From Phallusia mammillata (Eukaryota > Chordata > Ascidiacea > Phlebobranchia > Ascidiidae), in assembly GCA_003260075.1 (NCBI GenBank), contig QLIY01000257.1, positions 116,919 to 180,918 on the forward strand: DNA of 64,000 nucleotides, read 5' to 3'. Shown one piece after another: positions 24,801-35,776 of this stretch. How positions within the stretch are numbered: position 1 is the stretch's first letter; each line of letters starts with the position of its first letter. Position numbers and translations under genes: made by a program. The notes below the pieces were generated by a model. The model did not search any database. It was not told where the DNA came from and saw only the letters and a program-made list of their open reading frames with translations.

Positions 24801-27800
24801 TAATAAAAACAATTTTATTATACAAAACCGCTGATATATTGAATATGCAGACATGGTGATGATGATGTTCTGTACAAAGCTGTTGCTCACAGACCTTCTC
24901 ATTCTGCAATGCATGAAATTTATTTGAGCCATTTTACAGCAGTATTAAAGTATCAATTTCCGGAAGCTTTGTGTCAAGCTGTTGAGAACCTTTTGGAAGG
25001 TAATATATTGAGCAAAAGCTTATTGGCACAAAATTTTATAGACCTATTTGCAGCATGTCGATCGCATCATGTTAAACCTGAAGTCTGGGATATTGTGCTG
25101 TCAACCTCATTTGACAAGAAACTAAATCCAACTGATGATGAAAAAATTTATCATGACAAGAGCAGTTATATGTATTCATCCAACCTTAACTGGAAAACAT
25201 TACATGACTTATTTAATCTGTTTAAAAAGTATTTTCAACCATCTTCGTTGGAAACTAAACCACCAAGCAGGTAAAATTGACCAAAGAAAGTTGAAAATAA
25301 AAACATGTAAACACAAAATTGATTTTGTCTCAGGTCTTCTAATTTGTACTCCAAGTGGTCCCAATATGTCCCACCTTTGTCCAGAATGTTTGGTTGTATG
25401 AGCCATACACTACTTGTCTTAGCACAAGAGGGGAAAATATCACAGCAGTATTCCAACCAAAGTCTACCAAGAGATAGCCAATGGTGTCCATTGGTTGAAG
25501 TGATTTCACTTTACCAAGTTTGGTTGGACCCATATGTTTGCGAATCAACTGGGTAAGAAATACATGTTTTTTTAGTCTAGCATTGTTTGCATGATATTAA
25601 ACAGTTGACAATTTTAGTGAAATAACGTGGCCATGGGATACAAACGAAAGTGGACTAGCTGATTGGATGGCCAACTCTTTGTGTACTGTAATGAGAGAGT
25701 TCTGCAAAGGGTAAAATACCTAAAATGTATTTTTTAGTTATAATGTGTTCAGGATATATCTCACAAAATTTTAATTTCAATTTTTTTATCATTCCAGGCT
25801 ACTGCCTGTGTTACCTTTGGTAGTCACATATGTTTGGTAACATACCAGGTCTTTGGGCTACAAAAAACTTGTGTTGGTTTAATTTTGTGGTATTTTGAAA
25901 TCCAGAATCATAAAAATGTTTACAATTAAAATATAACATTATACTTCTCACAAGCTTATCTCAGAATAGTCAACAATATAGTAGACAGTTTGCAGTCAAT
26001 AAACAACTTGCAGAAAAGTGTCAGCAACTTGTTCATATTTTATGCACAATATATTGTGAAGTTGAATTTATTCTTTTTTATTTAATATCTACTTGTAATT
26101 GATTTTTACTTTTAGGCCTTCTGACATTGTTTCATCACAACTACAATGTATATGGTCTCACTATACATGGATTGTTTTAAACTGCAAGTCTGACTTACAG
26201 TCTTATGTGTTTACTACATATCATACAATGCTACATGATCTACCATGGGATGTTTTTATTCCATCCCTAGACTTGGTTGAATCAATGGTTCAGGTACATA
26301 AACAGTGCTTAAATTGTAATCTGTGATGAAGTACAAATCTCTGTCCAACAGGTATGTGATTGTTCTTCCAATGACATCAAGGATTTTCTTTGTTTGGTTG
26401 TGACAAAAATACCATGGATGAAATTGTTTGATATGTGCAATCAACAAACTCAAACAGGGAATCCAGCTGGAGAAAAATCCATTGCTAGTCATGTGCTTGA
26501 ATTGCTTGTACACATCCTACTAGTGTTGGGTAATATTCTAAGCAAAAGTAAAATACTGAACTTGTATCCTTTAAACTCGCCCATTTGCCCATTTATTCAC
26601 AGGTTCAAATGAAAGCATGTTTATAAAGCTGGAGTCTGTTTACAAAAATATCGAACAGTTTCCAGTTGAAATCATGGGAACTGATCAAATTGAATATTTG
26701 GCAAATTTGGTTTCTGACCACTATCAGTGGACCAGTATTATTCTTTCCGAGCCCATTAAGTCCAAAAAGATTGATATGCGTTACAAGGTTTTCAGGTGGC
26801 TTAAAATAATTTGCAGACTGCCCCTTGTCAGTGAGGAAAGAATCAAGGTTTGTCATGAAATATGGGTCCAGACATTGAAAGTGTAAACTGTTTTTTCTGT
26901 AGGATGAACTTTCGATGTCACCTTTAAATTCAGGAGATTTATTAAAGCAGCAATCGTATATTCGCTGCATGGGTAGATTGCTGCAGAAAAGTAAACCGGA
27001 GGAATTTGGTTTTGTACCAGAACTAAACAAAAGATTGACAAGGTGTATTGAAATTATCATGGAAAGTGTGGAAATGACAGCTTCATATGGTAATTGACAA
27101 CAAACAACAGTGCAATATTCTTTGTTTGTAGTTTTAACTGCTAGATATTTTTTCATTTGGTATGATTTTGTAGATTTTGATTTACACAACCTCACATCAC
27201 TGGTGTTCACTGTTTTTGATTATCTCAATATTTTGCCACCTGTTTTTCAAACTGCAACTCTTACTGGATTTATCAGTGTTATTAAAAGACTTCCATTTTG
27301 TAAACAGTTTTTGCAAAAGAGCAACCAGACACCAACCCATGACTGTGCTCAATGCCAGGTAAATTACCTTTTGTAGTATTTTTGGGAACTACCTAAAGAC
27401 GTTTTGCATTAAATCTTGTTTTTTGATGGAGTGACATAAAAGAAAAACATTGTTGACCAAATAAAAGTAAGAAGGAGAAAAATGGCCAAACGCAGTAAGC
27501 AAAAAAGAAACAAAGTTTTTTGTGTAAGACACTGCAATGTTTTTAGGACTGTGCATACTCCAGATCACGCTCACTAAGCAAGAAAACCTTACTTGCCTGT
27601 TTGGGAGCTTCATGCAATATTGCCATGTTTCCAGAGTATTCATGTCAACTGATGGAACTGTGCATTGAAGGTTACATAAGCAGCATTGCAGGTAGTGTTT
27701 CTGAGTCATATGTAGTCACATATAAACTATTGTGTTACAAATCATGTTGATTTTAGTTGTTGTTGATATTTTTTTCATAGTAGGGATAGCATTACATTAA

Positions 27801-29270
27801 CCTAAAACTTCACATTTAAAAACAAGTAAACTCATGTCGGTCTGGTCATTTGTGTTTTTGCAGTTCAAAACCTTGACACTAACTCTTCTACTTGGCTCTG
27901 TGATTCCTGGAAGGATATACTTGAGCTTTTTAAGAATTCCACACACAAAGAGGTAACTTTCAGAAAATTTGTTTGAGAGTTTCAGTCCTACTTTTAACAA
28001 TTGTTTGTTTACAGGAAATTTTAATACAATGCATTAGCCACTCAACTTTGCTTACACTTTATCCATGCACAACAAATGCAGATGTTATGCCTAACTTTTA
28101 TGATAGCAATGTAAGTCAACTGACAGAAGGTGTTGTCAACTCTTTATCTACAAGCAAGTTATTGGAACATTCATCGAAGATTCTGGAATGGCTACCACAA
28201 TGTGCAGCAGTGTAAGTTTTTTCCACAAATTTTGTTCTTAGAATTTGCACATTACATTTGTCACTTATTGTTTGTTATACAGTAGTCCCAATGAAGGCAA
28301 ATTGTTGTTTCTCATCGATCAGTTTTTTTATGCTTGTTCATTGATGCAGCAATATGCTGTGAGGAACACTACAAAAGGTGAGAATACTTATATATATGCC
28401 TCGCAAAGTATCATTTAAAAATGGAGTTATAAGTTTTACACGCTACTATTTTTTGTTTAATATGCTGTTATTTTGTAACAGAATTTTCAGTTGACACTGT
28501 TGCAGTCCAAGCCACCAAGCTGTTGCAAATATTAGAACATTATTCACTGGACAAGGTGAAAAGTGGATTTCTTGGTTCAATTGGAATTGGAAAGCAATCA
28601 CCATTTTCACTAGGTAGAATAACTCTGTGGTTCATGACCACCTCTTGATTTACTAACCAATGATTGTATTGTAAAATAATAATAAAGTCTAGGTTGAGAC
28701 GAAAATTTGTGTAGAAAATTTTAATTGTCACACAAACAGAGTCAATTTCCCAACAATTATTAGTTTTAAAACTCACAACTTGGCAAGTAAACAACTAACA
28801 GTATATTGTGCATTTATGAACTGCAGACAAGAGCAGATCTTAAAATGTTTATGTTTGTATGAATTTGGTGCCAAATTGGCTTGTGTCATTATAATTATAT
28901 TTTTTGTAATATTTAAGAATTTCGATTGTTGGCAAGATGTTTGACAACATTTTTGCACCAGTGGCATGCAAGGGTCTATCCAACATCAGAAAACTATTTG
29001 GAGGTTGCTCAAAAGGTAAAACAATGATCATGTAATTTCAAAAGTTAGTTTGTTTTTAAATATGATCACTTTTAGACCTATGAAGCTTTAAGGAACATGT
29101 CTACTACAAACAAACAATATGGCCAAATTTCATCTACTGTTGATGAGGTTTGTGATTTTCTGACGAATCAAAATCAAGGTGATTTGGAGGAATATCGAAA
29201 AGTTGTTTTTATCTTTGCCAGAAAACATTATTTCAATTATTTGTTCTTGCGTTATTTGGCTCCACAATAA
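9863..29270 (+). CDS. EPG5: EPG5, autophagosome-lysosome tethering protein (complete)
   Basis: 52 exons: 9863-9928, 10710-10794, 10946-11071, 11807-11940, 12290-12409, 12480-12620, 12749-12859, 12922-13159, 13226-13395, 13675-13809, 14077-14250, 14539-14692, 14795-14915, 15261-15371, 15439-15683, 16242-16393, 16549-16675, 16784-16935, 16989-17138, 17306-17426, 17486-17621, 17684-17824, 17878-18023, 18085-18241, 18315-18515, 18575-18721, 19248-19367, 19473-19604, 20417-20581, 20644-20746, 20792-20983, 21169-21279, 21341-21480, 22675-22818, 22880-23000, 23060-23287, 24633-24778, 24851-25270, 25334-25552, 25618-25710, 26116-26293, 26352-26529, 26603-26847, 26903-27089, 27174-27358, 27547-27691, 27864-27952, 28015-28211, 28283-28377, 28482-28613, 28918-29015, 29076-29270. 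The total is 8,019 nt, or 2,672 aa, against about 2,579 in human. Signatures: MEAPVKPRKNR start, LNHVIRCPPG, MPANEIVYLLTAFA, LLSPHFAPG, GFLGSIGIGKQSPFS. EPG5 is a Rab7 effector that helps autophagosomes fuse with late endosomes and lysosomes. The protein looks helical throughout, with no membrane segment. The least certain joins are exons 5-6 and 29-31. Confidence 0.93.
10043..10629 (+). mobile_element. hAT-like MITE, right end truncated, EPG5 intron 1
   Basis: It begins CAGGGCTCTTCAACCGGGG and aligns along its length with the complete copy at 18735-19195 (shared GGTTCCATGAACTTTAAG, ATCTAGTTAACC, AGTGAATCGTTT). The terminal repeat expected at the right is missing. Three short tandem copies of GTTTATGGTTGTTTTC (about 10625-10680) take its place. 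Confidence 0.65.
14949..15146 (+). repeat. 94-bp direct duplication joined by C10, EPG5 intron 13
   Basis: GCTTACATTCTATTTG...GAGGTTCA occurs at about 14949-15042 and 15053-15146, with ten C between (15043-15052) and only one or two differences. The intron borders are unaffected. Confidence 0.8.
18735..19195. mobile_element. Complete hAT-like MITE with perfect 8-bp target duplication, EPG5 intron 26
   Basis: The terminal inverted repeats are CAGTGCTCTTCAACC and GGTTGAAGAGCACTG. The element of 461 bp is flanked by GTCTAGAC at 18727-18734 and again at 19196-19203. An 8-bp duplication with CAG...CTG ends is the hAT hallmark. It has no coding capacity and needs a transposase supplied elsewhere. 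Confidence 0.9.
21467..21759 (+). repeat. 140-bp direct duplication joined by C10, copying the end of EPG5 exon 33
   Basis: TTGAAAGCCAACAGGTTAAG and about 120 following bases occur at 21467-21606 and again from 21619. Ten C (21609-21618) separate the copies, which differ at about four positions. The first copy includes the last 14 coding bases and the GT donor of exon 33; the second sits in the intron as a decoy donor. Confidence 0.8.
21843..22339. mobile_element. hAT-like MITE, EPG5 intron 33
   Basis: The ends are CAGTGGTTCCTAACCTGGGG and GGTGGGAACCACTG. The flanks ACCTAAAG (21835-21842) and CCTTAAAG (22340-22347) match at six of eight bases. The interior carries repeated GGGGTCCGTG blocks. 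A related copy is nested inside the element at 39625-40320. Confidence 0.8.
23290..24500 (+). repeat. GTCCCC...TTCTAG family copy spanning the assembly gap, EPG5 intron 36
   Basis: The left part (AGGGAAGGGGACCCAT, then ACCCCGCTAGCCCCCTAAAATGG) and the right part (GTGGGGACCCATGAGTTT...AAGCCACCCTTCTAG) match the copy at 60663-61640 in order. The Ns therefore sit inside this repeat. Its left border is itself duplicated around a C10 run at 23365-23374. Confidence 0.75.
23642..24276. other. Assembly gap of 635 Ns
   Basis: Unknown bases. The EPG5 reading frame continues without loss from exon 36 (ending ...FVLLTK) to exon 37 (starting FDISSWL), matching the family, so no coding exon is missing here. 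Confidence 0.95.
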
Positions 29271-29290
29271 GTATTTTTAGTGTTTTGTCT

Positions 29291-29334
29291 AATAAAACAT
29301 GTGCAATTTTATGGTTTATAGTGTTTTAAATAAA
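29291..29334 (+). terminator. EPG5 poly(A) signals
   Basis: AATAAA lies at 29291-29296, 20 nt after the EPG5 stop, and a second at 29329-29334. Both precede the POMK start by about 190-230 nt. Confidence 0.6.
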
Positions 29335-29499
29335 ATTGTCGCCAGGGATTCATTGCATTTCAATGCAAGCATATAACAGTGAAACATCAAATAAAGTAAA
29401 CAGGTGCTACTACTGGTCATCACTTGAAAAAGGCAAGCATTATAATTGCCTGAGGCAAAACACGAAATTTATTTAAGTGTGTTAGGACCTATTGTTTGT

Positions 29500-29521
29500 A
29501 CACAAAGCTTTCCTGGCAGTA
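29500..29521 (+). promoter_or_regulatory. Splice-acceptor-like site just before the POMK start codon
   Basis: GCTTTCCTGGCAG ends at 29519, two bases before ATG (29522). No upstream POMK exon is evident in the short gap after EPG5, so this could be a spliced-leader trans-splice site. That is inference from tunicate biology. Confidence 0.4.
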
Positions 29522-31178
29522 ATGAATACTGGGCGCTTTTACCTGGTTGTGCTGCAAATTTTTGCAGCATATTTTCTAATAAAAGGTTTAAAAACTGTAC
29601 TTCTTAGTTCACTTAGGTATCAAAACTTTTTAGTTTCGTATAGGCAGTTAGTTGTTAAGGCGATCAATCAGAAAAGGTAAGTGGACATGTTTGTGTAAAT
29701 GTATAACCATATAGTGAATAGAGAGTATTTAAACTGAACAGTATCTGGCCCGTCAAGTGCCAGTACGTGGGGCAAACAAAAAACAAATTTTGTACGCGTT
29801 GGTCGGGTCACCGAACCATCTGGAACACTTTCCAAACGAACAATTTCAGCCAACACAGCGACAATGCATCGCTGTGTCAACACTTTGCCTCGAAGCACTC
29901 CGCCATCTACGAAAAAAAACCCGACCTTGCAAAATGCTTCGAGGTGATNAATTATGTGAATTGGGACACTTTCGTTTTGATCAAATGAAAACTTGTCACA
30001 AATGGCTTGAGTGTGAAGATATTGACAAGATAAAAGGATACAAGAAAAAAATAGGAGGTGGAATTGGAAAATTGGTTAGTTTGTAACTCCTTTTTGTTTT
30101 GGCTTAAATGAACTAACATGCAATGTACTTCAATAGGTATATGTTGTTAAATGGAAGAGCAAAGGCACTGGGTTGGATGTGAGTCTTGCATTGGTGGAAG
30201 TTCGACCAAGTAGAGTTAAACAGAAATGGATTGTAGACCGAGTTCAGTTGGGAATGAAAAATCTTATGGCCCTTCAACCAAGTAAAAATGTTATTCAGGT
30301 GCTACATGTTGTCTACACTAGTGCTTGTCCCTGGTGACACTAACAAATATCTTATTAAATAGGTTGCTGGTTTCTGTGATGATGGAAATCAGCAATATTT
30401 GTTGACTGAGTTGTGTGGGAAGTATGGAAGCTTGGACAAATTTGTAAACAACACATTGTTTAAAAGACTGTCAACTCTAAAAAAGTTTATCATGGCAATT
30501 CAAATAGTTGAATCATTTGTCTTTCTACATCACAACAGCGGATTACCAAAAGTACACTGTGACCTACATGATCCAAAACAGGTACACATTTATTTTTTTT
30601 CAATTGACTTTGTATTTGAATGAACTTGTTTAGGCTTTGGGTCAGTTTCTTGTGACAAATGATTTCCGAGTTGTGCTTAATGATGTCGATGAACTTCCAA
30701 CTGATGAACATTTAAACAAACAGTTTGCTATCTGCAGGTTGGTATTTGATGGTGGAAATCAATTTCAATCGTTTAATATAAGTAGTGTTGCAAAAAAATA
30801 CATTAATAAAAAACTTTTTGAAAGTTGTTTTACAAATGTGATTACAGAGCTGAGCCCAAATGTATGATGACAAATGAAACATTTCTTGCGCCTGAACAAA
30901 GATACACTCAAGATGATTGCATGAAACAAAATGGTGAAATAGCAGCAACGATTAAAGCTGACATTTGGAAAATTCCTGACATTACAGAAACATTGTTAAC
31001 AATCAATGTTGAGAATTTGATACAAAAGAGGGAATCGAAAAATATATTAGCTAGATTGCTAAAAATCCATTCTTTTTGCAAAATAGCAAGTCCTGAGGAA
31101 AGGTGTACAGCAAAACAAATCCTAAGGGAATACAGAACTGTACTTCACTTCTTTAGGACCAAGAAAATGCCTAGTTAA
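29522..31178 (+). CDS. POMK: POMK, protein O-mannose kinase (one exon edge lost at an N)
   Basis: Exons: 29522-29676, about 29950-30074 (left edge unresolved), 30137-30298, 30363-30581, 30634-30737 and 30848-31178. The start gives a short N-terminus and a hydrophobic signal anchor (FYLVVLQIFAAYFLIKGL), as expected for a type II ER/Golgi protein. The luminal part reads GHFRFDQMKTC, WLECEDI, KVHCDLHD, LNDVDELP, FLAPEQ and ADIWKIPDI. These correspond to the unusual kinase motifs of POMK (human FVAPEQ, DIWKIPDI). POMK phosphorylates mannose C6 of the core M3 glycan on alpha-dystroglycan, priming laminin-binding matriglycan. A single N at 29949 and a retroelement fragment just before it mark where the acceptor and perhaps a few residues of exon 2 are missing. 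Confidence 0.9.
29740..29948 (+). mobile_element. GIY-YIG nuclease fragment of a retroelement, POMK intron 1
   Basis: In frame from about 29742 it reads CQYVGQTKNKF, RWSGHR, then HSDNASLCQHFASKH and KPDLAKCF. CxYVGQT...R...H is the recognisable GIY-YIG start seen in Penelope-like and some other retroelements. It ends abruptly at the single N (29949), so true insertion and misassembly cannot be told apart here. Confidence 0.55.
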
Positions 31179-31376
31179 ATCTACAAAGTGGGCAGTTTAA
31201 TAATAACAAGGTTGTCTTTTACTACCACCATTAAATTTCTTTCTAAATCTAAAGTTGCTTTAAAAACCACTTGTTGACTACATCTGCCTGTAAGACTTCT
31301 ATTTATTTTGTTCTATTTATTTGTTTGTGTCAAAATGTTAATGAAACATTGCCTGCTACTGTGCAACAATAGATAT

Positions 31377-31382
31377 TTTATT
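31377..31382 (-). terminator. TTC5 poly(A) signal
   Basis: AATAAA on the minus strand, about 100 nt past the TTC5 stop; another is at 31302-31307. Both lie inside the probable POMK 3' UTR. Confidence 0.5.
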
Positions 31383-31446
31383 CAACTGTCACACTTGTAT
31401 TGAATATTGAAAAATGCTTGAATGCATACAATAACCAGCAGCACAA

Positions 31447-31452
31447 AATAAA
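31447..31452 (+). terminator. POMK poly(A) signal
   Basis: AATAAA, about 270 nt past the POMK stop and only 26 nt from the end of the convergent TTC5 coding region. Confidence 0.5.
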
Positions 31453-31477
31453 CAACAAATTGTACAATGAAATAGAG

Positions 31478-34400
31478 CTAGTGCTCAGTTGCAAACATGG
31501 ATGCTTTGACAAATCCACAATATTCATTTCCTAAATTTCGACCATTTACTGCAAGCACCATTGGGTTGTCAACTCTAATGCTTTTAAATGAAAATGGTTG
31601 ATCATCATATGAAACATTAACATTGGAGAACACTGGTTCAGGAATTGCCACAGAGTCACCAATGATCATTCCCTTTCCCTGCAGGTTTAAAAAATATTTT
31701 TACATCAACGCTCATAAGGTTTTTAGTTTAAATCCCCAAATTTACTATCATAAACCCACTGTGCTTTATTCTACTTTTTTGACATGAAAATACATGTAAC
31801 TGCTTTATTATCATGGTCCGCTTTATGAAGGTGGTGACATATTTTAATTTTATTTTTTGTTTCCTGGAGTTTATTGTACAAGGGTGTCTTTAGACATATT
31901 GCCATTGCATAAACACTGTGTTATTCTACATAGGGTTACATATTTGCAAACTTTTTATAACCACAAGTAGAAACTCATGTGTCTCCACTCTCCACACATA
32001 TTAAGTTGTTAATAATTCATTTTTTGAAATAAGCAGATAGAAGTTTGGTGCATTGGGTTTAAAACATCAATTAACTACACAGGAGGCCCTTCCTCCCTAT
32101 AATGCCACCTTCTACAAATTGTCAAATTTTTCACCATTAAAGAAAATTAACGATTAACGTGGTCACTGTTGAAGTACAACGAAACTAACCAAATACCAAC
32201 CAGATTGACCTTATCTATGATACATCTAAATCTTGTCCCAATTAGTAATTATTTAAAATTGTCATTTCAAACAGCCCATTAGTGCTTTAGATTAGTGATG
32301 CACCGAACCCGCTTAAAAAAGTTCTGGCCGAAACCGAATATTTGGCAACGGACCAAATAATTTCGGCTGAACCAGGTCGAACCTAAAATCCTCGTTTCTA
32401 TAGATATTTTCAACTGAACCCTGTGTCATTGATGCGAGTGAATTGAATTATGACAAGTCAAAATCAGTTTCACAATGTGGAAGTTTTACTAAACATGTAA
32501 TTTTGCAGACAACATGGCTCGTATTTTATAGACACAAAAATTGGTTAATTTACGACGTTTTGTATTGGCGAAAATGATAGTTTGGGTGTTAATTCCATGC
32601 AATCAAAAAGTTCGGTTTCGGCCGAATTTTCAAAAAAGTTCGGGCCAAAACAGCGTATTCGGCCGAAATGTTTCGGTCAACCTAAACTTTGGTGCATCAC
32701 TACTTTAGATGCCACAAGGCTGTTAAGAGAAAACAAACGACATAACATTTGATCAGCTTGCACTCAGGTGAGTTTCCCTGTCAGGCTCTTAAAAAATTGT
32801 AATTTATATACAATGTCTAACATACATTATATTTGGATAATGGTACAACAAATGCCATATTTCATTCAGCTGTGTATGGATTGATGTGTTCAACTTGCAT
32901 TACCACCCATTTACCTAATTTTTTATAGTATAAGGCATGTTTTTTGTGCATTGGTTTCTGTGTGTGAAAAACATGATGCTACTAAAACACTGGCAAATAC
33001 AGTACCCAATCTATAGTAACATTTTCAAAATGGGACATTGTGTTTGTGCAATCAGATTGTGGTGGAAGTTATTTATCTCCTAGTAAATAAAACCGTATTA
33101 TGGAACTGCTGATCGCACTTGATTGTGTTGACCAGTTTGCAAACAACTAGCTGACATAAACAATGCTTTCAAACTTTGAAGTTGGAAGTAAAGAAAAAAT
33201 GTCCATTACGAATAAAAATGCAGTCTTAAGCAGGTTTTTTTTAAGGTTTGGTTTGGGTGACCGCTAAGTAGTTTTAAGAGACCGCAAGTGTTTCATTTAA
33301 ATACCAAAAAATAGCCATATTTGCTTTTTCCCAAATTTTGGGAAACCGCTGGAGAAATTTGGGGGACCGTTTCAAAACACCTTAAAAAAAACACTGGTCA
33401 TAAGTACATGTAACTACCCACCTCTGCAAGGTTATATATAGTGACAGCACAACAGTTTTCCTCTGCATCCATTATTGCAAAAGTAAAAGGAACCAAAGTT
33501 ACACCAGCCATGTTGCACACAACCTTTCCCAATAGAACCTATGGCAAATACATTTAGTGCATAAGTGTTATATATTGAGTATTTTTCAGCTACAAACCTT
33601 ATCTTTGTTTGGACCAACAGTGAGGGAGGATATGGAAACTTTTTCAAAAGCTTTTTTTGCAGTCTTAGATTTGTTGCTTCCATAAACACCTATAAAAGAG
33701 GTTTCAAGTAAATCAAGGTTCAGAATTTTGTGAATGGAAACATTGTGGTAAGGTGTTTGATGCACATCCCTAAGTGAAACATCTCATATACCTAGGTCAT
33801 TATCTTTGAATGAACTCAACAATGATTTAATTCGCTTTGTCTTCAATTTTCCCTTTTTCTCGACAAGATCAGTGACTATTTGTAGATACTTCGTTAACTC
33901 CTTTGCTTTGTTAATTGGTTCTTGCCACCCAGGGTCAAGTGCAACTGCTTTTTTCCATCCTTCAAATGCAAGAGTATACTGCTCCCCATATCTTTCACAA
34001 AATGTGCTCTAGGTTAAATTAAAACTATTTTGATCAATATGACAATAAAATGGAACAAGAAAAACCTGTATGCTTGTGCTCTGTTATAATGAAGATCAGG
34101 ATTGTAATATGACGTTTCATCCACCTTTTCTGCTTGAGCATACGCATTAAGGGAGAGTGTCAAGACCTGCTTTGCATAATTTATGATTTGAAAAACTGAA
34201 ATAAAGTAACAGCAAGAAACCTTAATTTTATACAAAATCTCACCTGAGGATTTTGTTCACTCACAAAAAACATTGCCAGATAGGCATTTCCTAAAATATA
34301 CCATGATGTGCCATCATTGGTATCCATTTCGACAGAGTCTTTTGCACACTCCACACTTTGAAGTACATTTTTAGTTGTATCTCCCTTTTGTAATGGTTTC

Positions 34401-34837
34401 ATCTGTCGTAGTACCATTGACAATGATCGTAAGGAAACTTTGTTTTTTGTACGTCTCAATGCCCCTTCAAAACAGTCTTTTGCAGCTTGTATGTCCCCTT
34501 TTTTCCAGAAGGTTTCACCGAGCATATTCCATGCCTCAATATGAGATGGATCACGCTTAACTACTTTAGATAAGTATTCTTCACAAAGTTGTTTGTATTC
34601 AGGTAAAATATTAAGTACTCTTCCGCACTGTAATAGGTACATAGTTTTTTGACATTTTGCCTCATACATTTTTATATTTTCTAAAACAGTTTTTGCTTTT
34701 TCTTGAACCATAGAATTTTTTTCCGGATACATTTCCACTCCATGGTCTTTGAGAAAATTTTCTTGAAACTTATAAAGATCATCCACCAGCAAAACAATTT
34801 CTTCAGTTGAATCATTCATGTTAGGTGTGAGCACCAT
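31478..34837 (-). CDS. TTC5: TTC5 (STRAP), TPR protein with C-terminal OB fold
   Basis: Six exons on the minus strand: 34837-34244, 34166-34066, 34006-33792, 33689-33598, 33538-33422 and 31678-31478. They give 439 aa plus TAG, against 440 in human. TPR signatures include EAWNMLGETFWKKGD, KVSLRSLSMVLRQM, GTSWYILGNAYLAMFF and LNAYAQAEKVD. The C-terminal OB-fold reads VLLGKVVCNM, VPFTFAIMDAEE and GDSVAIPEP. A second Met at 34819 is an alternative start. TTC5 is a p300/JMY cofactor and also recognises nascent tubulin to trigger tubulin mRNA decay. The join of exons 2 and 3 (donor GTTTTT, weak) is the least certain. Intron 5 carries a hAT-like MITE. Confidence 0.94.
32293..32702. mobile_element. 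hAT-like MITE with perfect 8-bp target duplication, TTC5 intron 5
   Basis: The terminal repeats are TAGTGATGCACCGAA and TTTGGTGCATCACTA. CTTTAGAT flanks the element at 32285-32292 and 32703-32710. It is 410 bp, with internal TTCGGCCGAA-type blocks and no coding capacity. Confidence 0.9.
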
Positions 34838-35045
34838 ATGTATGTCACATCAAAAACAGGAGTTATTCTTTAAAAAAAACAAGCACTGGTTGGTACATCC
34901 TAATTTGCTTTTTTGATTGGACTTATTGAACAGTAAGTTAGTAAAATTTAGGAATTTACTAATCACAGTTGGCAAAAGCAAAGCTTGTACACAAGCAGAA
35001 CCCTACCCTAACACTCCAAGAAAAAGCAATAAATCAATCATTAAA

Positions 35046-35085
<40 letters not shown>

Positions 35086-35485
35086 GTTTACACAGAATCC
35101 AAAAACATGCACAAATATTTTAGTGCCATAAAATTTGTTCTTCTGTTATTTGCAAGCATTACTGTCTTTATAGAATCATGTGCGTGCTTACACTTACCTC
35201 TTTTCTTGTGTAAAATCTTTTGGTACAGAGTAAGTTTTACTGGTAATACTTAACCTGGGTTGTTTTATTTTAGATTTTTCTAAAAATAAAATCAACAATT
35301 TAAAACATACAGAAGTACAGTATTAAACATTTTTAATCACCCAAAACCAAAGTTAAACAAAAGGCAACACAAAAAACAAATTGAAGACATATTCACAAGT
35401 ACAGAAGCATTTCATTATATTTCATATGATTTTGCAGCTGCTTAAAGTCAGCGAGTTTAGGTAAACATAAGAAGACATCACTGAT
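34838..35485. other. Interval between TTC5 start and MEIG1 end, with G39 run
   Basis: The interval should contain the TTC5 promoter and the MEIG1 3' UTR. Bases 35046-35084 are an unbroken run of 39 G. No other feature is supported. Confidence 0.6.
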
Positions 35486-35776
35486 TCAATATTGATAAAG
35501 TTTGATCTTGTGAACTTCTTTGTCTTGGCATTCACGGGCACGATTAAAGTAATAAAATGTTCCATCCCTTCGCACCAATTTCTTCACATAACCTGGATGC
35601 TTCGGCCATCTCTCTGCTTCATTCTTTGTTATTAGTTTGTATTCGATTTCATCTCGGTACCCAGCAGCTTGAAATCTAAAGGCATTTTCAACTTCATCAC
35701 TCCAGCTTTTTGCTCGGACCATCGACTTTGGTTTAGGTCCATCACCAATGTATTCCATGGTTGCAGCTGATGCCAT
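35486..35776 (-). CDS. MEIG1: MEIG1, meiosis-expressed gene 1 homologue
   Basis: A single coding exon of 96 aa (human 88). Key blocks are [21 protein letters not shown]-type [29 protein letters not shown] and DKEVHKIK, which match the family along almost its whole length. The first seven residues (MASAATM) allow a second start, but the first Met keeps the typical MAS start. MEIG1 binds PACRG and is needed for manchette cargo transport and sperm flagellum assembly in mammals; it is also found with ciliary genes in other animals. It is transcribed away from PPIL6. Confidence 0.95.
   Translation of the reverse strand: MASAATMEYIGDGPKPKSMVRAKSWSDEVENAFRFQAAGYRDEIEYKLITKNEAERWPKHPGYVKKLVRRDGTFYYFNRARECQDKEVHKIKLYQY

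Noticed and set aside
26605-27210. 201-residue antisense open frame
   Set aside because: It is a shadow of EPG5 exons 43-44, whose sense frames match the family and have proper splice borders.
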